A stretch of DNA of 64,000 nucleotides from Pelagibacteraceae bacterium AG-426-G09 (GCA_003210075.1 QCNR01000005.1:1-64000); one strand, 5' to 3'. Counted from the first letter of the stretch, positions 35,187 to 45,164 are shown. Notes: generated from the letters alone by a model not told the origin. Made by a program: numbers and translations.

Positions 35187-37618
35187 TATGCTCTCAACAA
35201 TTTATTTTCTGGATCGTATGGACTTTCATCTAGAATTGTTGCTTCGTGCATTTTTCCTAAAATGTCAATCTTCAATTTTTGCCCAGGATTTCCTAGCTCT
35301 GGTTTTACCATTCCTAAGGCGATAGATTTATTTAATCTAAATCCAAAGTCACCTCCTGTTGCTCTTCCGATGACAGTTCCGTTTTCATAAATAGGGTTAT
35401 TTCCTAACACATCAGCATCTGTAGTATTGTGAATTTCAAGTGTTACTAATTTATTTGCAAATCCTTTTTCTCTCCATTTATTGAGAGCATCTAATCCAAT
35501 AAATCTTCCTTTATTTGGATGAATAAATCTATCTAGTCCACTTTCATATGGTGAATATTCTATTGATAATTCTGTACCAACTAATTTATAAGATTTTTCA
35601 ACTCTAAGACTATTCATCGCTCTAATCCCGTAAGGTTTTAATCCTAAGTCAGTTCCAGCATCCATCAATTTATCAAAAATATGATTTTGATACTCAATTG
35701 GATGATGTAATTCCCAACCTAATTCTCCAACAAAGTTTACTCTCATAGCATTAACTGGAGCTTGTCCAACATCTACCATTTTTGAACTTAACCATTTGAA
35801 ATTTTCATTTGAAAAATCATCAGTTGATACTCTTTGCATTAAATCTCTAGCTTTAGGACCTGATACAACTAAAACTCCCATACTATTTGTTAAATTTTCA
35901 AATATAACAGACCCATCTTTTGGCATCCATTTATGTATCCAGTCATGGTCTAATCTTTGAAAAGCCCCAGCTGATACTAAATAAAAACTATTTTCAGACT
36001 CTCTCATAATAGTAAATTCAGAGTGAACACCACCTTTAGTATTTAAAGCATGACATAAATTAATTCTTCCAACTTTCTTTGGTAATTTGTTTGCAACAAG
36101 TTTGTCTAAAAACTCTTCTGCCCCTGGTCCTTTAATTCTACATTTTGCAAAAGCCGACATATCAAGTAAGCCAACATTTTCTTTAACATTTTTACACTCT
36201 CTTTCTATTGCTTTAAACCAATTAGATCTTCTAAATGACCAATCATCCTCTTGTTTCATTCCATCAGTTGCAAAAAAGTTTGGCCTTTCCCATCCAAATT
36301 TTTGACCGAATACTGCTCCAAGATTTTTCATTCTGTCATAACACGGTGCGGTTCTTAAAGGTCTTGCTGCCCCTCTTTCTTCATCAGGATAGTGGATTAT
36401 AAAAACATTTCTGTAAGCTTCTTCATTCTTTTCTTTTAAATAAGCTTTAGAACAATAATCGCCATATCTTCTTGGTTCAACTCCAAGCATATCAATTGTT
36501 GGTTCTCCATCAACAATCCACTCTGCTAATTGCCAGCCAGCTCCGCCTGCGGCGGTTATACCAAAACTGTGTCCTTCATTAATCCAAAAGTTTTTTAATC
36601 CCCAAGCGGGTCCAACAATTGGATTTCCATCTGGAGTATAGCAAATTGCTCCATTATAAACTTTTTTAACACCTACCTCACCAAAAGCTGGAACTCTATG
36701 AATTGCTCCTTCAATATGTGGCGCTAGCCTATCTAAATCTTCTTGGAATAATTCGTATTCAGAATCTTTTGTTGGTCCATTAATATAGCAACATGGTGCA
36801 CCATCTTCATAAGGGCCTAAAATTAAACCACCTGCTTCTTCTCTCATATACCATCTACTATCACTGTCTCTTAAAACTCCCATTTCTGGAAGACCATCTT
36901 TTTTTCTTTTTTGAATTTCAGGATGTGGTTCTGTTACTATGTATTGATGTTCGACTGGTATAACTGGAATATCAAGTCCAACCATTTTTCCTGTTTGTCT
37001 AGCAAAGTTTCCTGAACAAGAAATTATATGTTCACATTCTATTGAACCCTTATCAGTCTCAACCACCCAACCATCTTTCGTTTGCTTCATTCCAATGACA
37101 GTTGTGTTTCTATAAATTTCTGCACCTCTATTTCTTGCTCCTGTTGCAAGCGCTTGAGTTAAATCTGCTGGTTGAATATATCCATCTTCTGGATGTTGAA
37201 TTGCTCCAATTAAATCTGAAGTATTACAAAGAGGCCAAATTTCTTTTACTTGATCTGGAGTTAAAAATTTTACATCAACACCAATTGTTTGTGCTACACC
37301 AGCATACTGATGGTATTCGTCCATTCTATCTTTTGTACTTGCTAGTCTTATGTTTGATACAACACTAAATCCAACATTTTTACCAGTTTCCTCCTCTAAA
37401 GTTTTATAAAGGTTAACTGCATACTTGTGAAGTTGTCCTACTGAATAACTCATATTGAATAAAGGAAGCAGTCCAGCTGCATGCCACGTTGATCCTGAAG
37501 TTAATTCTTTTCTTTCAACAAGAACAACATCTGACCAACCTTTTTTGGCTAAATGATAGAGTGCACTTACGCCGACAACTCCACCACCTACAACAACTAC
37601 TTTTGCTTTTGATTTCAT
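35186..37618 (-). CDS. Dimethylglycine/sarcosine dehydrogenase-like FAD and folate protein
   Basis: An 810-residue protein with an N-terminal DAO-type FAD domain ('[21 protein letters not shown]' at 7-27, then the '[11 protein letters not shown]' segment with the His that carries covalent FAD in this family, near 44) and a C-terminal GcvT-like tetrahydrofolate domain (about 430-800, '[13 protein letters not shown]', '[12 protein letters not shown]'). Such enzymes remove an N-methyl group from dimethylglycine or sarcosine, pass it to folate and give electrons to ETF, whose genes follow directly. The exact N-methyl substrate cannot be told from sequence alone. Confidence 0.85.
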   Translation of the reverse strand: MKSKAKVVVVGGGVVGVSALYHLAKKGWSDVVLVERKELTSGSTWHAAGLLPLFNMSYSVGQLHKYAVNLYKTLEEETGKNVGFSVVSNIRLASTKDRMDEYHQYAGVAQTIGVDVKFLTPDQVKEIWPLCNTSDLIGAIQHPEDGYIQPADLTQALATGARNRGAEIYRNTTVIGMKQTKDGWVVETDKGSIECEHIISCSGNFARQTGKMVGLDIPVIPVEHQYIVTEPHPEIQKRKKDGLPEMGVLRDSDSRWYMREEAGGLILGPYEDGAPCCYINGPTKDSEYELFQEDLDRLAPHIEGAIHRVPAFGEVGVKKVYNGAICYTPDGNPIVGPAWGLKNFWINEGHSFGITAAGGAGWQLAEWIVDGEPTIDMLGVEPRRYGDYCSKAYLKEKNEEAYRNVFIIHYPDEERGAARPLRTAPCYDRMKNLGAVFGQKFGWERPNFFATDGMKQEDDWSFRRSNWFKAIERECKNVKENVGLLDMSAFAKCRIKGPGAEEFLDKLVANKLPKKVGRINLCHALNTKGGVHSEFTIMRESENSFYLVSAGAFQRLDHDWIHKWMPKDGSVIFENLTNSMGVLVVSGPKARDLMQRVSTDDFSNENFKWLSSKMVDVGQAPVNAMRVNFVGELGWELHHPIEYQNHIFDKLMDAGTDLGLKPYGIRAMNSLRVEKSYKLVGTELSIEYSPYESGLDRFIHPNKGRFIGLDALNKWREKGFANKLVTLEIHNTTDADVLGNNPIYENGTVIGRATGGDFGFRLNKSIALGMVKPELGNPGQKLKIDILGKMHEATILDESPYDPENKLLRA

Positions 37619-37687
37619 AGCTCGATTCCTACTAAATTTTCAATAATTTCGAAACAAATTTCTTTAGATCGTCTGCTACAGTTTATC

Positions 37688-38149
37688 CTAGATCGAAGAT
37701 CCTGTGGGGATTGGTTGAGATACTGCTGTAGTTAACCAGCAGTCATTTAAAGGTCCGTCACCTAAATATTTCTCTACTTGCCATTTGAATTTATAATATT
37801 TTTTATCTTTATCTAAGACATTTACCTCAAAAGTAGCCACTTTGTCGTTATTGTATACTTCTACTACTTCATGATCTAAATGGTTTATCAACATTGAGTA
37901 AGAATCGCCTTTTAACATTTTTTTAAAATTTTCTAAGGGTCCAGTGTATTTTTGATTTTCAGGATGAGCAAATTCCCAGGTCTGTTCAATACCAGAGTCC
38001 ATTTTAGGATTATCATTTTCCATTAATCCGCGTAATTGTATTTTAATAACTTGGTATGGTTCAATACCATTATTTGGTTTGACTATTTCAGCATGAGTAA
38101 AATTTGAACTTAAAATAAATAATATTAGTACTTTAATTAAATTTTTCAT
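37688..38149 (-). CDS. Exported DUF4864-like protein
   Basis: A 153-residue protein with a signal peptide (cleavage after FTHA, about 20). The mature part resembles DUF4864: 'VIKIQLRGLMENDNPKMDSGIEQTWEFAHPEN' near 34-65, with a predicted cystatin/NTF2-like alpha+beta shape and a 'KFKWQVEKYLGDGPLNDCWLT' end. Function unknown. Its start overlaps the end of the flavodoxin-fold gene by 4 bases. Confidence 0.65.
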   Translation of the reverse strand: MKNLIKVLILFILSSNFTHAEIVKPNNGIEPYQVIKIQLRGLMENDNPKMDSGIEQTWEFAHPENQKYTGPLENFKKMLKGDSYSMLINHLDHEVVEVYNNDKVATFEVNVLDKDKKYYKFKWQVEKYLGDGPLNDCWLTTAVSQPIPTGSSI

Positions 38150-38715
38150 AATTTTTCTGCTGTATTTCTTACATCGTCAAGAAACTTTTTTCTTTTTTCA
38201 TCTGAAACAAATGGAACAGAAAAATATCTTCTATAAATAACATCCGTAATTCCACAAATATTGAACACTCCTCTTCTCAATCTTTTTGTTGGCATATTTA
38301 AAAAAAAAGTTCTAATTGCAAATTGAGGGGATCCATAAGTACAAAATACGATTGCCTTTTTGCCTTTTAAGTTGCCTACTGGGTAACCGTAATTTCCAAA
38401 GATTTTTTTGAAAGAGAAAGCCCATGGTGGGGATAAAACTTTGTCTATCCAACCTTCAACAATTGCTGGCATTCTAAAGTTCCATATTGGAGCTATTAAA
38501 ACAATTGCGTCCGCTTCTTCTATTCTTTTTCTATGATCAAGAACAGTTTCATCTGGTTTTTCTCCTGCAAAAATAGGATTAAAATTTTCTTTGTATAAAT
38601 CTACGCTATCAACTGTATGCCCAAGATTTTTTGCAGTTTCTATAAAAGTATCTTTAATTGCTGCGTTAAATGACTTATCATTATAATGACCATAAACTAA
38701 AAATGCTTTGCTCAT
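38146..38715 (-). CDS. NAD(P)H:quinone oxidoreductase, flavodoxin fold (MdaB/KefF type)
   Basis: A 189-residue FMN/FAD flavodoxin-like protein of the NQO1 family: 'FLVYGHYNDKSFNAAIKDTF' near the start, 'ADAIVLIAPIWNFRMPAIVEGWIDKVLSPPWAFSF' near 70-104 and 'GSPQFAIRTFF'. It reduces quinones or similar compounds by two electrons with NAD(P)H. I use the ATG at 38715; an ATG five codons earlier is also in frame. It is divergent from the 3-hydroxyisobutyrate-dehydrogenase-like gene by 45 bp. Confidence 0.8.
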   Translation of the reverse strand: MSKAFLVYGHYNDKSFNAAIKDTFIETAKNLGHTVDSVDLYKENFNPIFAGEKPDETVLDHRKRIEEADAIVLIAPIWNFRMPAIVEGWIDKVLSPPWAFSFKKIFGNYGYPVGNLKGKKAIVFCTYGSPQFAIRTFFLNMPTKRLRRGVFNICGITDVIYRRYFSVPFVSDEKRKKFLDDVRNTAEKL

Positions 38716-38760
38716 GAACTCAAAATACATATATCATTAGATAGATCAACAAATTAAAAA

Positions 38761-39702
38761 ATGAAAATTGGATTTATAGGACTCGGAAACGTTGGTGGAA
38801 AACTTGCAAGTAGCTTGTTTAGAAATAAATTTGATTTGACTGTGTTTGATTTAGACAAAAGTGTCGCTGATGAATTTAAATCAAAAGGTGTAAAAGTTGC
38901 AAATTCTGTTGGTGACCTTGTTAAAAATGTTGACGTTATTATCACATGTTTACCTTCCCCAAAAATTTGTTCAGAGGTTATGCTTAATGAAAATGGAATA
39001 TTAAAAAATATTTCAAAAGATAAAATTTGGATTGAAATGAGTACAACTGATCAAAAAGAAGTCAACAGACTAGGAAAACTAATCAAAGAAAAAAAAGCAA
39101 TTCCTTTAGAGGCTCCAGTAAGTGGGGGCTGCCATAGAGCAGCTACTGGAAATATAGCAATATTTGTTGGTGGTGAGAGAAAAACATTTGATAAAGTTCT
39201 TCCCTTATTAACTTGTATGGGAAGAAAAATACTTCATGTAGGAGAATTAGGTTCGGCTTCAATATTAAAAGTGATTACTAATTATTTAGCATCTGTACAT
39301 CTAGCCGCTTTAGGTGAAGCTTGGACTATTGCTAAAAAGCATAATTTAGATTTAAAAAAAGCTTTTGAGGGAATTAAGATTTCATCAGGTAATTCATTTG
39401 TTCACGAAACTGAAAGTCAAGTAATATTAAATGGTTCTTATAATATTAACTTTACTATGGATCTTGTTGAAAAAGATATGTCCCTTTTTAATAAACTTTC
39501 AAAAGATCAAGATATTGAATTAGAGATTGCTCCTTTTGTCTTGAATATTTTTAAGGACGCTAAAGAAAAATTTGGGTCTAGAGCTTGGTCATCAATGGTT
39601 GTTAAAAGATTAGAAGATAAATATGGTATAAGCTTTAGAGAAAAAGGATTCCCAGATGAGTTAGTTGATAATGAACCTGAGGAAAAAGGACAGGAGGTTT
39701 AA
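38761..39702 (+). CDS. 3-hydroxyisobutyrate dehydrogenase-family NAD(P)-dependent oxidoreductase
   Basis: A 313-residue beta-hydroxyacid dehydrogenase: NAD motif IGFIGLGNVGGKLA at 3-16, substrate-binding 'LEAPVSGGCHRAATG' near 116-130 and the catalytic lysine in 'ASILKVITNYLASVHLAALGEA' near 163-184. The family oxidises 3-hydroxyisobutyrate, tartronate semialdehyde-related acids, glyoxylate or similar. The C-terminal 15 residues are acidic and unusual. It stops at the base before the aldehyde dehydrogenase starts, so the two act together, oxidising an alcohol and then an aldehyde in an unknown pathway. Confidence 0.82.
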   Translation: MKIGFIGLGNVGGKLASSLFRNKFDLTVFDLDKSVADEFKSKGVKVANSVGDLVKNVDVIITCLPSPKICSEVMLNENGILKNISKDKIWIEMSTTDQKEVNRLGKLIKEKKAIPLEAPVSGGCHRAATGNIAIFVGGERKTFDKVLPLLTCMGRKILHVGELGSASILKVITNYLASVHLAALGEAWTIAKKHNLDLKKAFEGIKISSGNSFVHETESQVILNGSYNINFTMDLVEKDMSLFNKLSKDQDIELEIAPFVLNIFKDAKEKFGSRAWSSMVVKRLEDKYGISFREKGFPDELVDNEPEEKGQEV

Positions 39703-41133
39703 ATGTTAGATAAAAGAAAATTTTATATTAATGGTAAATGGGTATCTCCTTCAAAACCAAATGACCTGGAAGTAATAAATCCCTCAAACGAAGATCCCTA
39801 TGCTGTAATTTCACTTGGATCAAAAGAGGATATTGATAAAGCGGTCAAAGCCGCAAAAACTGCTTTTGAGAGTTGGAAAAAAACATCAAAAGAAGAAAGG
39901 CTTAAACTATTAGAAAAGCTATTAGAAGTTTATAAAAAAAGATTTAATGAAATGGCAAAAGCTATTTCGGATGAAATGGGTGCACCAATGGATTGGGCTA
40001 CAGAGGTTCAAACAGGATCAGGCCAAGCTCATTTAGAGGATTTCATTTTAAGATTAAAAGAATTTAATTTCGATGAACATTTTGACTCTAAATCAAATAA
40101 TCATATTTGTTATGAACCAATAGGTGTTTGTGGATTAATCACGCCATGGAACTGGCCTATTAATCAAATTGCATTAAAGGTTGTTCCTGCACTTGCAACT
40201 GGATGTACAATGATTTTAAAACCTTCAGAAATTGCTCCTATATCAGGAATGCTGTTTGCTGAAATGATCGATGAAGCTGGCTTTCCTGCGGGTGTTTTTA
40301 ATTTAATTAACGGAGATGGTGCTGGAGTTGGCACTCATATTTCAGGTCATCCTAATATTGATATGGTTTCATTTACAGGATCAACTAGAGCAGGAAAATT
40401 AATTTCTAAAAATGCCGCCGAAACAATTAAAAGAGTTTGCTTAGAGCTTGGAGGAAAAGGTGGAAATATAGTTTTTGCAGACTCTTATCCAAACGCTGTA
40501 AGAGATGGAATTAGAAATGTGATGAGCAATTCTGGTCAATCATGCGATGCACCAACTAGAATGCTTGTTGAGAAATCAATTTATCAAAGAGCTGTAGATG
40601 AAGCAGTGGATGAAGCAAATAAAATTCAAGTAGATGTAGGTTCAAAGAAAGGTGATCACATAGGTCCGGTTATTTCAAAAACTCAATACGATAAAATAAT
40701 TAATTTAATTGAAAGCGGTATATCAGAAGGAGCAACTTTAGCAGCAGGAGGGCCTGATAGACCAAATGGGTTAAATAAAGGATATTTCATTAAACCAACA
40801 ATCTTTACTGATGTTACAAATGATATGAGAATTGCAAAAGAAGAAATCTTTGGGCCTGTCTTATCAATTATTCCTTTCGAAAAAGAGGAGGAAGCAATTA
40901 AAATTGTTAATGATACTTCATATGGTTTAGGAAATTATCTACAAACAGAAAATAAAGAGAAAGCTCATAGGGTTGCAAAAGAACTTAGATCAGGTTGCGT
41001 TTATATTAATGGAAAAGGAGCTGATCCAGGAACGCCATTTGGTGGGTATAGACAATCAGGTAACGGACGTGAAGGTGGAGTTTGGGGTTTAGAAGAATAT
41101 TTAGAAGTAAAAACAGTAACAGGCTGGAAATAA
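39703..41133 (+). CDS. NAD(P)-dependent aldehyde dehydrogenase
   Basis: A 476-residue ALDH: 'TPWNWPINQIALKVVPALATGCTMILKPSE' near 147-176, 'FTGSTRAGK' near 226, the general-base Glu in 'LELGGKGGNIVF' (near 249) and the catalytic Cys in 'SGQSCDAPTRML' (near 283). It has a strong ribosome binding site (AGGAGG) inside the end of the preceding gene. The 'GGKGGN' in place of the usual GGKSPN is slightly unusual. Candidate substrates include betaine aldehyde or a semialdehyde formed by the upstream dehydrogenase. Confidence 0.88.
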   Translation: MLDKRKFYINGKWVSPSKPNDLEVINPSNEDPYAVISLGSKEDIDKAVKAAKTAFESWKKTSKEERLKLLEKLLEVYKKRFNEMAKAISDEMGAPMDWATEVQTGSGQAHLEDFILRLKEFNFDEHFDSKSNNHICYEPIGVCGLITPWNWPINQIALKVVPALATGCTMILKPSEIAPISGMLFAEMIDEAGFPAGVFNLINGDGAGVGTHISGHPNIDMVSFTGSTRAGKLISKNAAETIKRVCLELGGKGGNIVFADSYPNAVRDGIRNVMSNSGQSCDAPTRMLVEKSIYQRAVDEAVDEANKIQVDVGSKKGDHIGPVISKTQYDKIINLIESGISEGATLAAGGPDRPNGLNKGYFIKPTIFTDVTNDMRIAKEEIFGPVLSIIPFEKEEEAIKIVNDTSYGLGNYLQTENKEKAHRVAKELRSGCVYINGKGADPGTPFGGYRQSGNGREGGVWGLEEYLEVKTVTGWK

Positions 41134-41148
41134 CCTTATTAAATCATA

Positions 41149-41781
41149 ATGCATTTAATACATAGAGGTATTGTAAATAAAAATTATAAAGAAAACTTAC
41201 TAAATTCATTTAAAACTTCATTTAAAAAAGGCTATGGAATTGAAACAGATATTCATGCCACAAAAGATGGTGAGTTTGTTTGCTTTCATGACTTTACTTT
41301 AAAAAGAATTCATAAAATCAACAAAAGTATAAAAAACTTAAGTTATACCGAAATACTCAACTTAACTAAAAAAAATCCAATACCACTGCTAAAAGATTTA
41401 TTGAAACTTTCAAAAAATAAATTTGATTTATTTATAGAAATTAAACCACTTTTTTCTAATAAATTATTAAGAAAATTATTATATGAGACTAAAAAATATA
41501 AGAAATGTGTATTTATTTCTTTTAAAGAAAAAAATATTTATAGAATAATAAAAATAAAAAGAAAAACAAAAGTTGGACTTTCATATTCTCCATCAACTAG
41601 TATTAAAATAATAACAAAAAAATCTAAAAATAGAGATGTCAATTGTTTAATTTTAGATAAGTATTTTCTAAAAAGTAGTGAAATAAATAAAATAAAAAAA
41701 GAAAAATATTTTTATACAATTAAAAATAAAAAGGATTTTAAGAAATATTCAAATAGTAATCTTATTTTTGAAAATTTATAA
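41149..41781 (+). CDS. Glycerophosphodiester phosphodiesterase family protein
   Basis: A 210-residue GDPD-fold protein with the metal and catalytic set HRG (5-7), ENLLNSF, 'GIETDIHATKDGEFVCFHDFTLKR' (Glu, Asp and His near 34-50) and 'DLFIEIKP' near 97. The family cuts glycerophosphodiesters to glycerol-3-phosphate and the head-group alcohol. In this betaine and choline locus it could free choline from glycerophosphocholine; no signal peptide is visible, so it would act in the cytosol. The last third is Lys-rich and degenerate compared with typical 240-250 residue members. Confidence 0.75.
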   Translation: MHLIHRGIVNKNYKENLLNSFKTSFKKGYGIETDIHATKDGEFVCFHDFTLKRIHKINKSIKNLSYTEILNLTKKNPIPLLKDLLKLSKNKFDLFIEIKPLFSNKLLRKLLYETKKYKKCVFISFKEKNIYRIIKIKRKTKVGLSYSPSTSIKIITKKSKNRDVNCLILDKYFLKSSEINKIKKEKYFYTIKNKKDFKKYSNSNLIFENL

Positions 41782-42912
41782 ATTTTTTAAATAATTAAGT
41801 CTTCCGATAATTTCATCTCTATCCATATAATAGCCCTGTAAATGTCTATTACCTGAATTTGGATCAAATTCGGTTCTGCCGTGAAGCAATCTTCTGTTAT
41901 TAAAGCAAAAAATATCACCTGGCTCTAGTCTAAAATTAATTTGAAATTTACTGTCGTGTAATAAATTTCCAAATCTGTGATGTGCTTTATATACTTTTTC
42001 CATTATATCTGGGTGACAATCAAGAGTATCAAGTGTTGCAATACTGTATCTAATATCATTATAATCTCCATCCTTTGTTAAAGATATTGCTGTACCATAA
42101 ACGCTTCTTATCGCCTCTTGGGTATAATCTTTATCTCTAAATTTTAATGGAACATTAACAAGTATATCAAAAATTTCTTTTTCATTTTTTCTCAAATAAT
42201 CTGCTACCGCAAATGCATCTACAGCTGAAGAGTCTCCTCCTTTAGCAGAATTAACTAAACAATGTAAAAACTGATATCCTGGAGGATTTTCAAACCAAGG
42301 TAAATCCATATGATTTCTTAATGCGTGAGCTGTATATGCTGAATTATTTGGTTTTGGAATATTTATTACTTCAAATGGTGTTTTAAAAAAAGTTTCTCTA
42401 GTATGGCTTATTTTATTTAAAACAGGTAAAGCAGACTTTTCGTCTGTTGGAGCGTTTTTAATTATTGCTATTCCCTTATGGTGCAAAAGTTCTAACCATT
42501 TAATTAAACCAACATTAGTTTCCATTATTTCATTATGATTTATAATTATTGTCTCTAAATTTTTTTCAAGTGAGCAATCCCATAAATCATAAGGAGAAAC
42601 ATATTTCTTTTTATTTTTTATAGTATAACAGTTTTCTCTTAACCAATTTGGATCATAGTAACTTGTATGATTGCCTTCACTCCATTCTACTTCTAATTTA
42701 CCATCTTTGTTTATATTTAAATTTTTTGCACTTAATTTTTCAGAGACATTTAAAATGCTAAACATTCTATGTCTAGAATCTGGATCGTGAGCTGTTGGAC
42801 AATTATCTCTTAACCACATGTAATTAAATTGACTTTTAATCCCATCATTCCATTCAACTTCTAAAGAAGTTCCATTCTTTGATACATTCTTAATATAAAA
42901 ATTTTCACTCAT
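41776..42912 (-). CDS. Gamma-butyrobetaine hydroxylase-like 2OG/Fe(II) dioxygenase (BBOX/TmpA family)
   Basis: A 378-residue protein with an N-terminal DUF971-type domain (about 10-95, 'YMWLRDNCP' motif) and a C-terminal TauD/TfdA catalytic domain. The facial triad is His201-x-Asp203 (NHMDLPWFENPPGYQ) and His344 (LLHGRTEF). This architecture is that of gamma-butyrobetaine hydroxylase, which makes carnitine, and of TmpA, which hydroxylates 2-trimethylaminoethylphosphonate. Carnitine-degrading genes and a TmpB-like gene are both in this locus, so either reaction fits. The zinc cysteine cluster of human BBOX is only partly present (Cys38). Confidence 0.8.
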   Translation of the reverse strand: MSENFYIKNVSKNGTSLEVEWNDGIKSQFNYMWLRDNCPTAHDPDSRHRMFSILNVSEKLSAKNLNINKDGKLEVEWSEGNHTSYYDPNWLRENCYTIKNKKKYVSPYDLWDCSLEKNLETIIINHNEIMETNVGLIKWLELLHHKGIAIIKNAPTDEKSALPVLNKISHTRETFFKTPFEVINIPKPNNSAYTAHALRNHMDLPWFENPPGYQFLHCLVNSAKGGDSSAVDAFAVADYLRKNEKEIFDILVNVPLKFRDKDYTQEAIRSVYGTAISLTKDGDYNDIRYSIATLDTLDCHPDIMEKVYKAHHRFGNLLHDSKFQINFRLEPGDIFCFNNRRLLHGRTEFDPNSGNRHLQGYYMDRDEIIGRLNYLKNL

Positions 42913-42986
42913 GCAAATATCTTCAATTCTTAATAAAACTCATAAAATTTTCAATTCAATTAATAGTTGAATTATAAAAGGTTATC

Positions 42987-43015
42987 TTGAACTTTTTTAT
43001 AAATCAATGTCTAAT
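42987..43015 (+). promoter_or_regulatory. Probable sigma-70 promoter of proX
   Basis: TTGAAC (42987-42992) and TCTAAT (43010-43015) are separated by 17 bp. Transcription would begin near 43022, which excludes the earlier in-frame ATG at 43007 and supports the start at 43052 behind GGAGGG. Confidence 0.6.
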
Positions 43016-43051
43016 GCTCTTTGTTATATAACTTTTATATGGAGGGAACAT

Positions 43052-44071
43052 ATGAGAAATCTTAAGAATATTCTCCTAACAACTGTTTTAGCATCTATGC
43101 TTGCGGTGTTTACTACATCAGCAAATGCAAAATGCAAAGCTAGATTGGGAGACTTTGATTGGTCTAGTGCTAACATTCATACAGCAATAACTACATTTAT
43201 TCTTGAAAAAGGATATGGTTGTGAAGTTTCTGTTACAAAAGGAAGTACTACTCCAATAATGGCCGCTCATTATGACGGTCAATTAGATGTTATTACTGAA
43301 GTTTGGTATGACAATATTATTGGTAATTATAAGCCTCACGAAGAAGCAGGTACAATTATCCATATGGGTACAAATACACCAGACTCTCAGCAAGCATTCT
43401 ATGTAGATAAAGCTACTGCTGATAAATACAATTTAAAGTCTGTTGAAGATATGAAAGATCCAAAAATAGCTGCGCTATTTAAAGATCCAGAAGATCCTTC
43501 AAAAGGAAGAATGACTAGCTGTATTTCAGGTTGGACTTGTTACACAGTAAACTTGGTAAAACAAAAAGAGTATGGTCTAGATAAATACTATACTAACTTT
43601 GACCCAGGTTCAGGTGGTGCATTAGATGCTGCGATAGCAGGTGCATTTGCAAAGAAAAAACCAATCTTTACATACTACTGGGCACCAACTGGTTTAATGG
43701 GTAAAGTTGATCTAGTAAGATTAACAGAGCCTAAATTTAATCAAAAATGTTGGGATGATATGTCTGTAGTTGTAGAAGACATCAAAGCTAATGGTCCAGA
43801 CGCTTACAAACCTTCTTGTGCATGCGAATATAGAGATATGGCTTTAACTAAGTCTGTTCTTGCAACATGGGCAAAATCTCATCCAAAAGAAAATGAGTTC
43901 ATTGGAAAATATACAATACCAACAGCTGTTGTGAACAAAATGTTGGCATTTTATGAAGATGAGTCAGGTGGTGATATGGAAGCTACTGCAATAGAGTTCT
44001 TAAAATCGGAAACTATGTGGAAAGACTGGGTACCAGCTGATGTTGCTAAGAAAGTTTCTGCAGCATTATAA
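43052..44071 (+). CDS. proX: Glycine betaine/proline-type ABC transporter substrate-binding protein
   Basis: A 339-residue periplasmic protein with a signal peptide (cleavage after TSANA, about 26). The mature sequence is of the OpuAC/ProX type: 'LGDFDWSSANIHTAITTFILEKGYGCEV' near 32-59, 'DVITEVWYDNI' and aromatic residues suited to a quaternary-amine cage ('GWTCYTVNLV', 'TYYWAPTG'). It has several Cys that could form disulfides. It captures glycine betaine or related betaines such as DMSP or carnitine for ProWV. The GGAGGG site at 43041 fixes the start. A terminator hairpin follows. Confidence 0.85.
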   Translation: MRNLKNILLTTVLASMLAVFTTSANAKCKARLGDFDWSSANIHTAITTFILEKGYGCEVSVTKGSTTPIMAAHYDGQLDVITEVWYDNIIGNYKPHEEAGTIIHMGTNTPDSQQAFYVDKATADKYNLKSVEDMKDPKIAALFKDPEDPSKGRMTSCISGWTCYTVNLVKQKEYGLDKYYTNFDPGSGGALDAAIAGAFAKKKPIFTYYWAPTGLMGKVDLVRLTEPKFNQKCWDDMSVVVEDIKANGPDAYKPSCACEYRDMALTKSVLATWAKSHPKENEFIGKYTIPTAVVNKMLAFYEDESGGDMEATAIEFLKSETMWKDWVPADVAKKVSAAL

Positions 44072-44090
44072 TCACTAAATAAAATATAAT

Positions 44091-44114
44091 GAGAGAGCCC
44101 TTCGGGGCTCTTTC
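44091..44114 (+). terminator. Intercistronic terminator-like hairpin after proX
   Basis: GAGAGAGCCC (44091-44100) pairs with GGGCTCTTTC (44105-44114) across a TTCG tetraloop, giving a 10-bp stem with one G-U. A short T-rich stretch follows. It separates proX from proW and probably lowers expression of the downstream genes. Confidence 0.8.
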
Positions 44115-44132
44115 TTTAATTAAAACCGACAT

Positions 44133-45164
44133 ATGGAAGTACTAAAGAAAAATAAAAAAATAATTTTTAACGTTGGATTGTTATTCGTTTTCGTATGGTT
44201 ATTAATAACTAGTTACAGTCAATCAAAAAGAAAACCTGAAAATATTAGTGAATTATTAAATGATTTTTCTTGGCTTGGAGGTAAGTGGCCTAAGTGGTTA
44301 GATTTACCATTAATGAATTGGATTAATGTTGGTTTTAAAGCACTAAATGAAAAATATGGTTATATATTTGAAGCTATAAACAATGTTCTTTTATATATGT
44401 TGATGCTTGTAAAGAATTTTTTAATTCAAGCACCGTGGCCATTAGTAATACTTGGAGTAGTTGTTTTAACTTATTTTGCGAGTGGAAGAAAAATTGGAAC
44501 AACTGTATTTGTTGGTTTCTGTACATTTTTTATAGGTTTTCTTCACCCAATATTTTGGCAAAAAGCAATTGAAACAACTGCAATAATGTTAATTGGAATT
44601 TTTCTTTGTGTTATAGCTGGAATTCCTTTGGGAATAGCAATGGCAAGAAGTGCTAGAACAAGAAATGTAATTTTACCTGTTTTAGATTTAATGCAAACAA
44701 TTCCAAGTTTTTGCTACTTAATTCCAGGTATAATGTTATTTGGACTAGGGGCTGTTCCAGCAATTATTGCAACTTTTATTTATGCTGTCCCACCTCTTGT
44801 TAGACTTACAGATTTAGGAATAAGATTAGTTGATAAAGAAGTTATAGAAGCAGCTGATGCTTTTGGTGCTAGCAAGAAACAAAAATTATTAGGTGTTCAA
44901 TTACCTTTAGCTTTACCGAATATTATGCAAGGCATTAACCAATGTACTATGATGGCATTAGCAATGGTAGTAATTGCATCCATGATAGGAACTAGAGGTT
45001 TAGGTGATGAGGTATTGTTAGGCTTACAACAATTAAATGTGGGTAGAGCTGCAGAAGCTGGTATTGCAATAGTGCTATTAGCTATTGTTTTAGATAGAAT
45101 AACTCAATCTTATGGAGAAACTTTACAAGAGAGGACTACACCTGCTAAAAAGGAGAAAAAATAA
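44133..45164 (+). CDS. proW: Glycine betaine ABC transporter permease
   Basis: A 343-residue ProW-type permease. It has an N-terminal helix (about 10-27), a soluble linker (30-80), then a membrane core with about six helices. The permease loop is 'EAADAFGASKKQKLLGVQLPLALPNIM' near 244-270, and 'DLMQTIPSFCYLIPGIMLFGLG' near 185-206 is conserved in ProW/OpuAB. It partners with ProV, whose ATG overlaps its stop by one base (TAATG). Confidence 0.9.
   Translation: MEVLKKNKKIIFNVGLLFVFVWLLITSYSQSKRKPENISELLNDFSWLGGKWPKWLDLPLMNWINVGFKALNEKYGYIFEAINNVLLYMLMLVKNFLIQAPWPLVILGVVVLTYFASGRKIGTTVFVGFCTFFIGFLHPIFWQKAIETTAIMLIGIFLCVIAGIPLGIAMARSARTRNVILPVLDLMQTIPSFCYLIPGIMLFGLGAVPAIIATFIYAVPPLVRLTDLGIRLVDKEVIEAADAFGASKKQKLLGVQLPLALPNIMQGINQCTMMALAMVVIASMIGTRGLGDEVLLGLQQLNVGRAAEAGIAIVLLAIVLDRITQSYGETLQERTTPAKKEKK

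Noticed and set aside
37619-37687. Glycine-type riboswitch before the DMGDH-like gene
   Set aside because: I looked because SAR11 uses glycine riboswitches, but the leader is only 69 bases and shows no stem pattern of that kind.
43007-43051. Earlier ATG for proX
   Set aside because: It lies upstream of the expected transcription start and would bury the signal peptide; 43052 has a GGAGGG site and a proper signal sequence.
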